Position numbers and translations under genes: made by a program. A model generated the notes under the pieces. It worked only from the letters and a program-made list of their open reading frames with translations. It had not been told where the DNA came from and did no database searches. 64,000 nt of DNA from Methylothermaceae bacteria B42 (lineage in GTDB: Bacteria; Pseudomonadota; Gammaproteobacteria; Methylococcales; Methylothermaceae), in the NCBI GenBank assembly GCA_001566965.1, contig LSNW01000011.1, positions 1-64,000 of the forward strand. Reading direction: 5' to 3'. Numbering within the stretch: position 1 is the stretch's first letter; the number at the start of each line of letters is the position of its first letter. This document shows positions 9,630 to 17,133 of this stretch, piece by piece.

Positions 9630-10685
9630 TTAAGATGGGGACGATAATTTTTGATTCAAGGCGGTGCTGAGTAATTTGGCGGTGACATCGACTAATGGAA
9701 TAACACTATCGTAATGCATGCGCGTCGGACCGATGACGCCAAGCACGCCTAATACTCGGTCTTCCACCGAATAGGCACGGGTTACCAAGCTACACTGATC
9801 CAGCGGCTGGTAACCGGATTCTTCGCCGATGAATATCTGCACGCCTTGGGCTTCAATGCATTGATCGAGCAGGTGAATCAAATCCCGTTTTTCGTTGAAG
9901 GCTTCAAAAAGGTTACGCAGCCGGTCACGATCGGACAATTCGGCGAAATCCATCAATTGAGTCTGGCCTGAAAGAACAAAATCTTCCTCAAGGGAGTCGG
10001 CATTTAATACGGATTGGGCCATTGCCACCACGGCCCGCATTTCATTGTTCATTTGCTCGCCAGTGTTTTTCATATCGTTCACCAGGGCGGCGCGCATTTC
10101 AGTCAAGCGCTTGCCCTCAAAATGGGCATTGAGGTAATTGGCCGCCTGTTGCAATTGAGCCGGGGTAAAAGCTTTGGCGGGACGGATAATCCGGTTATGG
10201 ACTTCGTGATCGCCGGTTACCAAAATCACCAGCACTTCCCCTTGAGACAAAGGCAGAAATTCAATGTGGCGAAAAGCGATTTGCTGGCGCTTGGGCAGGG
10301 TAACCAGGCCGGCCATGCGGGTCATTCGCGCCAATAATTGCGAGGCACTTTCCAAAATATGGTGAGGATCTTCGTGGTCTTCGAAGTCATCCCACAGTTG
10401 CTGGATGATTTCCCGCTCCAGGGGCTTGACCGTCAGCAACGAATCAATAAACAGCCGGTAACCCTTGACAGTCGGAACCCGTCCAGCGGAGGTGTGGGGA
10501 GATGCCACCAGGCCCATTTCTTCGAGATCGGCCATGACATTGCGGATTGTCGCAGGGCTCAGGTTCAGCCCCGGTTCTTTGGAAAGCGCGCGCGAACCCA
10601 CCGGTTGACCGTCTTCTATATAGCGATCGATCAGAATCTTCAGCAGGTGTTGGGCGCGTTCGGTTAATTCCAATGGTTTCGTCAT
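9630..10685 (-). CDS. hrcA: Heat-inducible transcription repressor HrcA
   Basis: HrcA binds CIRCE elements and represses heat-shock operons when GroEL is available. The 351 residues include an N-terminal winged helix (residues about 1-75, with GSRALSKEPGLNLSPATIRNVMADLEEMGL as the recognition region) and a GAF-like core with the inserted dimerisation part. It is the first gene of the hrcA-grpE-dnaK-dnaJ-dapB operon and is preceded by a perfect CIRCE element, so it represses itself. The ATG at 10685 has no strong Shine-Dalgarno. Confidence 0.97.
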   Translation of the reverse strand: MTKPLELTERAQHLLKILIDRYIEDGQPVGSRALSKEPGLNLSPATIRNVMADLEEMGLVASPHTSAGRVPTVKGYRLFIDSLLTVKPLEREIIQQLWDDFEDHEDPHHILESASQLLARMTRMAGLVTLPKRQQIAFRHIEFLPLSQGEVLVILVTGDHEVHNRIIRPAKAFTPAQLQQAANYLNAHFEGKRLTEMRAALVNDMKNTGEQMNNEMRAVVAMAQSVLNADSLEEDFVLSGQTQLMDFAELSDRDRLRNLFEAFNEKRDLIHLLDQCIEAQGVQIFIGEESGYQPLDQCSLVTRAYSVEDRVLGVLGVIGPTRMHYDSVIPLVDVTAKLLSTALNQKLSSPS

Positions 10686-10704
10686 TTTGCAAGCAATCGC
10701 AATG

Positions 10705-10731
10705 TTAGCACTCTATTTCTCTGAGTGCTAA
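10705..10731 (-). promoter_or_regulatory. CIRCE operator (HrcA binding site)
   Basis: A perfect inverted repeat TTAGCACTC-N9-GAGTGCTAA, identical to the CIRCE consensus. It starts at the -10 box of the promoter and covers the likely transcription start, 20 bp upstream of the hrcA start codon. This shows HrcA control of the whole operon. Confidence 0.97.
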
Positions 10732-10759
10732 AAGTAGCAATGTATGGATAAGCTGTCAA
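10731..10759 (-). promoter_or_regulatory. Sigma-70 promoter of the heat-shock operon
   Basis: On the minus strand there is a perfect -35 box TTGACA (10759-10754), a 17-base spacer and a -10 box TACTTT (10736-10731). The CIRCE begins at the last base of the -10 box. Control is therefore by repression of a vegetative promoter; no sigma-32 type sequence was noticed here. Confidence 0.85.
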
Positions 10760-10899
10760 GAAAGCCCTATCATAAGGGACGCGCCCAATAATTCATTTGT
10801 AAATTCACGGTGCTAAAAATAAATAGAAAAGAACAATCCGGAAGGGCTTGTTTTGGCAGGGCATAATTTTCAAAGCAAATTTTTAGATTCCGGGTCTTG

Positions 10900-10997
10900 C
10901 TCCCGCTTTCGCGGGCCTTCACCCGTTATGACGTCAAGGGTGAGATTTTTCGACAGACCCTGGCATCGCTGTCATTTCCGCGAAAGCGGGAATCCAG
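10900..10997. repeat. REP-like palindromic repeat pair
   Basis: At 10970-10997 lies a copy of a dispersed repeat with core CCGCGAAAGCGGGAATCCAG, and at 10900-10932 a degenerate inverted copy containing CCCGCTTTCGCGGG. Close relatives occur twice at 20.7-20.9 kb. The pair fills much of the 315-bp divergent gap between hrcA and nadK. Confidence 0.7.
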
Positions 10998-11055
10998 TTG
11001 CGGAAGGGTTTGGATAGGCAAATACTAATTCTTTAAAGAATTCAAGCAAACCTAT

Positions 11056-11943
11056 GTGACGCGTCCAGTGAACCCTCGTTTTAACACCATCGGCATCATC
11101 GCCAAGCCCAATGCAGAGCGGGTTGGCCCCACTTTGAAAAGTCTTTACAGCCATCTCATGGCCAAAGGTTTCAAAGTGCTTTTGGATGAATCCAGCTGGC
11201 GGATATTGTCTGCCCCCGCTGAGCAAGCCTGTGCGGCGATGGAATTGGGGCGGGAATGTGACGTGATAATCGCCGTGGGTGGAGATGGTACGCTTCTGAA
11301 TGCCGTGCGCGCGGTAGCCGCATTCGAAACCCCTGTGATTGGCGTCAATTTGGGGCGCATCGGTTTTTTGGTGGACATCTCCCCCGATCAAGCCCTGCCC
11401 AAATTGGATGAGATCCTGGCGGGACGCTATATCACGGAGGAGCGTTTGATGCTGCGCGCCCAAATCCATCGCGACGGCAAAGTGATTCACGAAGAGGTTG
11501 CCGTCAACGAGGTGGTGGTCCACCGCTGGATTACCCCGAGCATGATCGAGTTGATCACCCATATCAACGGCCGCTTTCTCAATTCCCAACGGGCTGATGG
11601 TTTGATCGTTTCCACGCCCACAGGATCCACGGCTTATGCCTTATCAGGGGGCGGGCCGATTTTATATCCCACTTTAAATGCCATTGGTTTGGTGCCTATC
11701 AATCCCCATACCCTGACTAATCGTCCTATTGTGATTGATGGCGATAGCGAAGTGGCGATTGCTTTTGGCAGTACCAAGCAAATCCGGGCGGAAGTGACTT
11801 GCGATACGGTTTCAATTCCAGAGGTGTTGATTGACGATCATATTGTCATCAAAAAAGCGGATAAACCATTTAAGCTATTGCATCCAGTGGATTATGACTT
11901 TTTTGAAATTTTGCGGGTCAAATTGAATTGGAGCAGCGGTTAA
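11056..11943 (+). CDS. nadK: NAD kinase
   Basis: Phosphorylates NAD+ to NADP+ using ATP in the cytoplasm. The 295-residue product carries the GGDGT motif at residues 75-79, the NLGRIGFL segment and the later SGGGPI/NPHTLTNRP region of the family. The start is a GTG at 11056, because the upstream ATG is followed by a stop. It is divergent from hrcA and 80 bp upstream of recN, a conserved arrangement in gammaproteobacteria. Confidence 0.96.
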   Translation: MTRPVNPRFNTIGIIAKPNAERVGPTLKSLYSHLMAKGFKVLLDESSWRILSAPAEQACAAMELGRECDVIIAVGGDGTLLNAVRAVAAFETPVIGVNLGRIGFLVDISPDQALPKLDEILAGRYITEERLMLRAQIHRDGKVIHEEVAVNEVVVHRWITPSMIELITHINGRFLNSQRADGLIVSTPTGSTAYALSGGGPILYPTLNAIGLVPINPHTLTNRPIVIDGDSEVAIAFGSTKQIRAEVTCDTVSIPEVLIDDHIVIKKADKPFKLLHPVDYDFFEILRVKLNWSSG

Positions 11944-11979
11944 GCTGCCGCGTGTTCGTGTTTCTGCACTAACGCCCGA

Positions 11980-12002
11980 TATAATTCGCAAATTATACGA
12001 AT
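11980..12002 (+). promoter_or_regulatory. Possible recN promoter -10 and overlapping inverted repeat
   Basis: TATAAT at 11980-11985 is a consensus -10 box, but no good -35 box is visible. It overlaps an inverted repeat ATTCG-N9-CGAAT (11984-12002). recN is SOS-induced in many bacteria, but this is not the CTGT-N8-ACAG LexA box of Enterobacteria, so the assignment is tentative. Confidence 0.3.
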
Positions 12003-12023
12003 CCTTTTGAGCCTGCAGTATTT

Positions 12024-13694
12024 ATGTTAACGGCACTTACCATTCGCGATTTGGCGGTTGTTAAATCGCTGGATTTGGAATTCTACCACGGTTTTACGGC
12101 CCTGACGGGGGAAACCGGCGCGGGTAAATCTATTCTTCTTACCGCCTTGGGGTTGGCCCTGGGTGAGCGGGCGGCTGCTGATATTGTCCGCGATGGCGCT
12201 GAGAAGGCGGAAATCATTCTTGAGTTTGATCTTTCCAGGGCGGGTGAGGTTCGTCAATGGCTGCGGGATAACGATTTGGACGGTGGAGACACTTGCCTGA
12301 TCCGCCGCACGGTTGCCGTGCAAGGGCGCTCGCGGGCCTTTCTCAATGACCGTCCGGTGAGCCTGCAAACACTTCAGAATCTGGCCCGTCAGTTGGTGGA
12401 AATTCACGGCCAACACGCCCATTTGCGGCTTCTGCAATCCGAGGCGCAGCGCCGCTTGCTGGATAACCATGCACAGGCTGAAGCCTTGGCCGCGCAACTC
12501 GCCCGGGCCTATCAGCAATGGCGGGAAGCCAGCAAACAATTGGCGCAAGTGCGCCAATCATCAACCGATCAGGCCTTGCGGGAGGATTTTTTGCGTTTCC
12601 AGATCCAGGAAATGGAAGAAGCTGGCATAGAAACTCTCGATTACGAATCCCTGGTGGAAGATCATACCCGCTTGGCCAATTTAGACAAGATTTTGACCAG
12701 TGCCCAGGCACAACTCCATCAGCTTCATGATGCGGAAACATCAGTAGCCTCCCAAGTGGATAGCGCCGCCCGGGAGATGGAATCCCTTTCTGAACTGGCG
12801 CCCGAATTCAGCGAAGTCAGTGACTTGCTTCGTCAGGCTCAGGTGCAACTGGAAGAAGCAGGTCACTCCCTGCGCCGCTTGCTGGATGGTCTGGAAAACG
12901 ACCCAGCCGAGTTGGAGCGCTTGGAAGCCCAATTAAGTACGTTACATGATCTTGCCCGCAAGCACCGTGTTCAGCCCGAGGAGCTTCCCCAGGCCATAGT
13001 CAAGATGCAAGAGGAACTGCACAACATTACCCATCAGGAGGAAATGATTGGCGAATTGGAACAGCGCTGCCGGCAACTTTTTGACCGCTATCAAGCTTTT
13101 GCGGACGAACTCAGCCAGCGGCGACGGGAGCACGCGCCCCTACTTTCCCAGCGTATTAGCGAATTGATGCATGAATTGGGCATGCCTCACGGACAGTTCG
13201 TCATCGATTTGCAAAGCCAGACCGATGGGGAACCCCGGCTGGAGGGGTGGGATCGTATCGAATTTTTGGTAACCACCAATCCCGGCCAACCGCCCAGGCC
13301 ATTAGCAAAAGTTGCCTCAGGCGGAGAATTGTCGCGCTTGAGTCTGGCCATCCAAGTGGCTTGCGGAGAGAAAAAACCGGTGCCTACTCTGATTTTCGAT
13401 GAAGTTGACACCGGCATCGGTGGTGGGGTGGCGGAAATTGTCGGTCAACGGCTGCGGGAGCTGGGCCGGGATCGGCAAGTCTTGTGCGTGACCCATCTGC
13501 CTCAAGTCGCCGCCCAGGCCCATCATCATCTAAAAGTCAGCAAAACCAGCGCCGAGGCAAGCTCCGAGACCCAGGTGGAACCTCTGGAACCTTCCGCCAG
13601 AGAGCAAGAGATTGCGCGGATGCTGGGGGGCGTCAAAATCACTGAGCAAACCCTTGCCCACGCCCAGGAAATGCTGCGGTGGGCCAAGGAATGA
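12024..13694 (+). CDS. recN: DNA repair protein RecN
   Basis: An SMC-like ATPase acting in double-strand break repair. The 556 residues match the family. The Walker A motif GETGAGKS is at residues 29-36, a long central coiled coil runs from about 150 to 370, the ABC signature ASGGELSRLSLAIQ is near 430, and the Walker B motif LIFDEVDTGIGG is near 457. It overlaps aguA by four bases (ATGA), so the polyamine genes probably share its transcript. Confidence 0.96.
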   Translation: MLTALTIRDLAVVKSLDLEFYHGFTALTGETGAGKSILLTALGLALGERAAADIVRDGAEKAEIILEFDLSRAGEVRQWLRDNDLDGGDTCLIRRTVAVQGRSRAFLNDRPVSLQTLQNLARQLVEIHGQHAHLRLLQSEAQRRLLDNHAQAEALAAQLARAYQQWREASKQLAQVRQSSTDQALREDFLRFQIQEMEEAGIETLDYESLVEDHTRLANLDKILTSAQAQLHQLHDAETSVASQVDSAAREMESLSELAPEFSEVSDLLRQAQVQLEEAGHSLRRLLDGLENDPAELERLEAQLSTLHDLARKHRVQPEELPQAIVKMQEELHNITHQEEMIGELEQRCRQLFDRYQAFADELSQRRREHAPLLSQRISELMHELGMPHGQFVIDLQSQTDGEPRLEGWDRIEFLVTTNPGQPPRPLAKVASGGELSRLSLAIQVACGEKKPVPTLIFDEVDTGIGGGVAEIVGQRLRELGRDRQVLCVTHLPQVAAQAHHHLKVSKTSAEASSETQVEPLEPSAREQEIARMLGGVKITEQTLAHAQEMLRWAKE

Positions 13695-14734
13695 CCAACT
13701 TGCGAATGCCCTCGGAATGGGCGCCGCAGTCTTTTGTGTTGATTGCCTGGCCTGATCCTGAAGGGGATTTTAGTCCCTGGCTGGAAGAAGTGGAGCGGTG
13801 CTACGGTTTGATCGCCGCAGTCATCAGCCAGCATCAGCCAGTGTTGATTTTATTTCGTGAATCCGCCCGCCTAAATGCCATCAGGCAAAGATTGCAGCAA
13901 CAAAAGGCGGTCGATTCCAATGTGCGGTTTCTGCAAGCCGCCTACGATGATGTATGGGTTCGTGATACCGCGCCCCTGGCGGTGATGAAAAATTATCGTC
14001 CGGTCTTGGTGAATTTTCTCTTCAACGGCTGGGGGGAAAAGTATCCTTGCCAGAAGGACCAAAAACTGGGGGAGACTTTGTATCAATCCGGAGTTTTTGG
14101 CGATATTCATTATCAGAAAGTGGATTGGGTGCTGGAAGATGGGAGTATCGAAACCGATGGCGAGGGAACATTGCTGGCGACAAGACGTTCAATTTTCAAT
14201 CCCAACCGAAATGACGACCCGGAAAACGCAGAAGCGGTGTTGAGAAATCATTTAGGCTTCAAGCGATTTTTGTGGTTGGATCACGGTCATTTGGAAGGCG
14301 ATGATACCGACGCCCATATTGATACCCTGGCGCGTTTTTGCCAGCCGGATACCATAGCTTATACTGCTTGCGACAATCCTGACGATTCCCATTATTCTGA
14401 TCTTAAGGCCATGGCCACGCAATTGGCGGCATTCAAAACCCCAACTGGCAATCCTTATCGGCTTTCTCCCTTGCCCATACCCAAACCAATATACGATGAT
14501 GAAGGGCGACGGCTGCCAGCCAATTATGCTAATTTTTTGATTATTAACGGCGCCGTGTTAGTGCCTGTATATAATGATCCGGCTGACAGGATTGCTTTGG
14601 CGCAATTAAAAGTGTGTTTTCCAGGCCGCAAAATTATACCTATTCCTGCCAAACCTTTAATTCATCAATATGGCAGTTTGCATTGTATGTCCATGCAATA
14701 TCCTGCGGCGGTCAAATGTGAGGTGAAGCAATGA
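13691..14734 (+). CDS. aguA: Agmatine deiminase
   Basis: Converts agmatine to N-carbamoylputrescine. The 347-residue protein belongs to the peptidyl-arginine deiminase fold. It shows the N-terminal MPSEWAPQ motif, the DDVWVRDTAP segment, the catalytic-type DHGHLEGDDTDAHID segment and the active-site Cys332 in GSLHCMSMQYP. The ATG at 13691 was chosen because it overlaps the recN stop by four bases and gives the usual N-terminus; the GTG at 13679 would only add four residues. With aguB it forms the arginine-to-putrescine route via agmatine. No arginine decarboxylase is in the window. Confidence 0.93.
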   Translation: MTNLRMPSEWAPQSFVLIAWPDPEGDFSPWLEEVERCYGLIAAVISQHQPVLILFRESARLNAIRQRLQQQKAVDSNVRFLQAAYDDVWVRDTAPLAVMKNYRPVLVNFLFNGWGEKYPCQKDQKLGETLYQSGVFGDIHYQKVDWVLEDGSIETDGEGTLLATRRSIFNPNRNDDPENAEAVLRNHLGFKRFLWLDHGHLEGDDTDAHIDTLARFCQPDTIAYTACDNPDDSHYSDLKAMATQLAAFKTPTGNPYRLSPLPIPKPIYDDEGRRLPANYANFLIINGAVLVPVYNDPADRIALAQLKVCFPGRKIIPIPAKPLIHQYGSLHCMSMQYPAAVKCEVKQ

Positions 14735-15618
14735 CGGAAAGTTTTAAGGTCGCAGTCATACAGCAAGCTTGTCATGGCAGTTGGCAGGAAAATATGGAAA
14801 CTGTTTGCCGTCATATCCGCCAGGCGGCCAGCGAAGGCGCGGAATTGGTATTATTGCCAGAACTTCATGGATTGCCTTATTTCTGCCAAATCGAATCTAC
14901 CGCCAATTTTGATCTGGCGGAAACCATTCCCGGGAAAACAACGGAAAAGCTGGGTGACTTGGCCAGGGAATTAAACATTGTTATTGTCGCTTCGGTATTT
15001 GAGCGCCGTTCTCCAGGACTCCACCATAATACCTCAGTGGTCTTGGAAAAAGACGGAAGTATCGCCGGTATTTATCGCAAAATGCATATTCCCGATGATC
15101 CGGGTTTTTATGAAAAATTTTATTTCACCCCCGGCGATCTCGGTTTTCAGCCTATTTCCACCAGTGTCGCCAAGTTGGGTGTATTGGTCTGTTGGGATCA
15201 GTGGTTTCCAGAGGCTGCGCGTTTGATGGCGCTGGCTGGCGCGGAAATCCTGCTTTATCCCACGGCTATTGGCTGGGATCCCCGCGATGATGACGGAGAA
15301 AAAAGGCGGCAACTGGAGGCTTGGCAATTGAGTCAAAGAGCCCATGCTGTCGCCAATGGGCTCCCTGTTGCGTCTTGCAACCGGATACAACTGGAACCTG
15401 ACCCTAGCCATCAAACCCCGGGGATTCATTTTTGGGGTAATAGTTTTATTGCTGGCCCCCAGGGCGAGCTATTGGCTCAAGCAGGTTCAGAGGAAGAGAG
15501 TGTTCTCATAGCCCAAATTTCCCGCAGGCGCTACGAGGAGGTCCGCCGAATCTGGCCCTTTTTTCGGGATCGTCGAATAGACGCTTACCAAGGCTTGACT
15601 CGGCGGTATCTGGATTAA
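14731..15618 (+). CDS. aguB: N-carbamoylputrescine amidase
   Basis: Hydrolyses N-carbamoylputrescine to putrescine, CO2 and ammonia. A 295-residue nitrilase-superfamily enzyme with the catalytic triad visible: Glu44 (LLPELHG), Lys117 (YRKMHIPD) and Cys154 (LVCWDQWFPE). The start overlaps the aguA stop by four bases, so the two steps are translationally coupled. The length and the adjacent deiminase make the substrate call strong. Confidence 0.94.
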   Translation: MTESFKVAVIQQACHGSWQENMETVCRHIRQAASEGAELVLLPELHGLPYFCQIESTANFDLAETIPGKTTEKLGDLARELNIVIVASVFERRSPGLHHNTSVVLEKDGSIAGIYRKMHIPDDPGFYEKFYFTPGDLGFQPISTSVAKLGVLVCWDQWFPEAARLMALAGAEILLYPTAIGWDPRDDDGEKRRQLEAWQLSQRAHAVANGLPVASCNRIQLEPDPSHQTPGIHFWGNSFIAGPQGELLAQAGSEEESVLIAQISRRRYEEVRRIWPFFRDRRIDAYQGLTRRYLD

Positions 15619-15688
15619 TTCGCAGTGCCCCGACAATCAATCCTTTACGTGTTTAAATAACGTAGTCCTGGATTAATCCTAAGGTTAC

Positions 15689-15712
15689 ACCAGCAGGATC
15701 CGGGATGCTGGT
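15689..15712. repeat. Short hairpin resembling fused ends of the 39.5-kb element
   Basis: A 7-bp stem ACCAGCA / TGCTGGT around GGATCCGGGA, lying between the convergent aguB and H-NS-like genes. Its right side (ATCCGGGATGCTGGT) is identical to the inner right end of the inverted-repeat element at 39461-39725, and its left side resembles that element's left end. It may also act as a terminator, though no U run follows. Confidence 0.5.
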
Positions 15713-15729
15713 ATAATGTTCAGGCTAGA

Positions 15730-16074
15730 TCAATCGTGTATTCTGAATTCTTCCCGGTCATGACCTTGTTCAACCAGCTCCCGCATCCAGCGGGGCATTT
15801 GGCCTCGTCCTGTCCAGGTTAAAGAAGGATCGGTAGGATGACGATATTTAATTGGCACTTTAATACCTTTCCGGGATCTTCGTGTGGAAACTCCGGCTTT
15901 CTTGTCCCGAATCTCCACTTCCAAACCAACCGACTCTGCCAATTCCCTTATTTGCGCAATAACCTGTTCCCGTTTTTCTTTGGTTTTTGTTTCCAGGGTT
16001 TTGCGGGCTTCTTCAATAACTTTTTGCAATTCTTCTTCAGACAAATCCTGAAGTTCAGCAATTTGCATATCCAT
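15730..16074 (-). CDS. H-NS family DNA-binding protein
   Basis: A 114-residue nucleoid protein. An N-terminal coiled coil (about residues 5-50) for dimerisation is followed by a basic linker (STRRSRKG) and the C-terminal H-NS DNA-binding motif YRHPTDPSLTWTGRGQMPRW. It probably silences AT-rich genes, of which the 1-4.9 kb block is an example in this window (inference). The ATG at 16074 was chosen because AGAGGT lies just upstream; the longer frame from 16119 lacks a binding site. A TATAAT box lies further upstream in the divergent gap. Confidence 0.9.
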   Translation of the reverse strand: MDMQIAELQDLSEEELQKVIEEARKTLETKTKEKREQVIAQIRELAESVGLEVEIRDKKAGVSTRRSRKGIKVPIKYRHPTDPSLTWTGRGQMPRWMRELVEQGHDREEFRIHD

Positions 16075-16179
16075 CAATACCTCTTCTATAGACAATTGAT
16101 CCAATATAAAGGAAGCCATAGATATTTATGACTTCTTGTTAATTATTATACGACATTTTTATTAATAAGTTCATTCATT

Positions 16180-16830
16180 ATGCCAATGATCAAACGACTC
16201 GCTTCAGCACTGATAATGATATTCAATGTTTTAATTCTGTTGTCAGTCGAATTCACCATGGCTGGTGAAGAAAAAGAGCAGGTCAATATCACCAAAAACG
16301 TGGCCAAAGTACAAATAAAAACATCAAGTTCGCTAGTCGTGATTCAGCGCGACCAGGATACTACCCATACCATTGATCCCCCCTTTGATAAAACTTCCCG
16401 GCCTTGTCCACCTTTTTGTATTCAACCTATTAGCATCTCTAATGAAGTTAAAACTCTGGGGGAATTGGAGTTAATCACTTTTATGCAGGCCATCCCTTCT
16501 GACCCTGAAAAAATGCTCATTGATGCGCGCATACCGGAGTGGTATCAAAAAGAAACCCTGCCGCTCGCTATTAATGTTCCGTGGACAGAGTTCGAAAAAA
16601 AATTGGGCCATATTTTGCTTGAGCATTTCGGCGCTAAAAAAACAAAGTCGGGGTGGAATTTTTCCAACGCCAAGCATCTGGTTTTTTTTTGTAATGGTAT
16701 CTGGAGCCCGCGTTCAGCTTATGTCATTCGAAAATTATTAGCCGTCAATTATCCTGCGGATAAAATACAATGGTATCGAGGGGGGATGCAAGCCTGGAAA
16801 AGTTTGGGATTGACAACATCCAAGCCGTGA
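16180..16830 (+). CDS. Periplasmic rhodanese-domain protein
   Basis: A 216-residue protein with a signal peptide (hydrophobic residues 8-26, cleavage near MAG) and a C-terminal single rhodanese domain (about 95-212). The domain contains LIDARIPEWY and the active-site loop with Cys171 (FFCNGIWSPRS), followed by the typical WYRGGMQAWKSLGL end. Rhodaneses transfer sulfane sulfur or reduce thiols. The loop is six residues, the usual sulfurtransferase size. A Cys-rich PCPPFC segment (76-80) precedes the domain and may form a disulfide. It is divergent from the H-NS-like gene; its substrate is unknown. Confidence 0.8.
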   Translation: MPMIKRLASALIMIFNVLILLSVEFTMAGEEKEQVNITKNVAKVQIKTSSSLVVIQRDQDTTHTIDPPFDKTSRPCPPFCIQPISISNEVKTLGELELITFMQAIPSDPEKMLIDARIPEWYQKETLPLAINVPWTEFEKKLGHILLEHFGAKKTKSGWNFSNAKHLVFFCNGIWSPRSAYVIRKLLAVNYPADKIQWYRGGMQAWKSLGLTTSKP

Positions 16831-17133
16831 TAAGGGCGACTTGTTTGAATCACTTTTGGGTGACAAGTGATCTACAAATAAACAACTAAGAAGCGTTAAA
16901 CCAAAGCTAAATATAACAGTCTCAACAGTCTCAATGGGTAAAGTTATTGGATAGGAATAAGCATATAATCGCCTTGAATGTCTCTGTATTTGATTGGTCC
17001 CATCGGAATAGCAAGTTTATTTTGGATTTGCCTTTAAAGACACCAATATCAGGTTACCCCCAACGCTTTGACAGTCTGATTCTTTACTTTCAATCTATTA
17101 ATAACATTACGAGTCAACTAACGAAATAACGCT
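16831..17133. other. Non-coding gap before mfd
   Basis: About 300 bp, AT-rich, with an imperfect direct repeat GTCTCAACA GTCTCAATG near 16920. A 60-codon open frame here shows no recognisable features. It probably holds the mfd promoter, which I could not pinpoint. Confidence 0.4.

Noticed and set aside
16947-17129. Plus-strand open frame of 60 codons before mfd
   Set aside because: No binding site, signal or motif was seen, and it lies in an AT-rich gap where open frames arise by chance.
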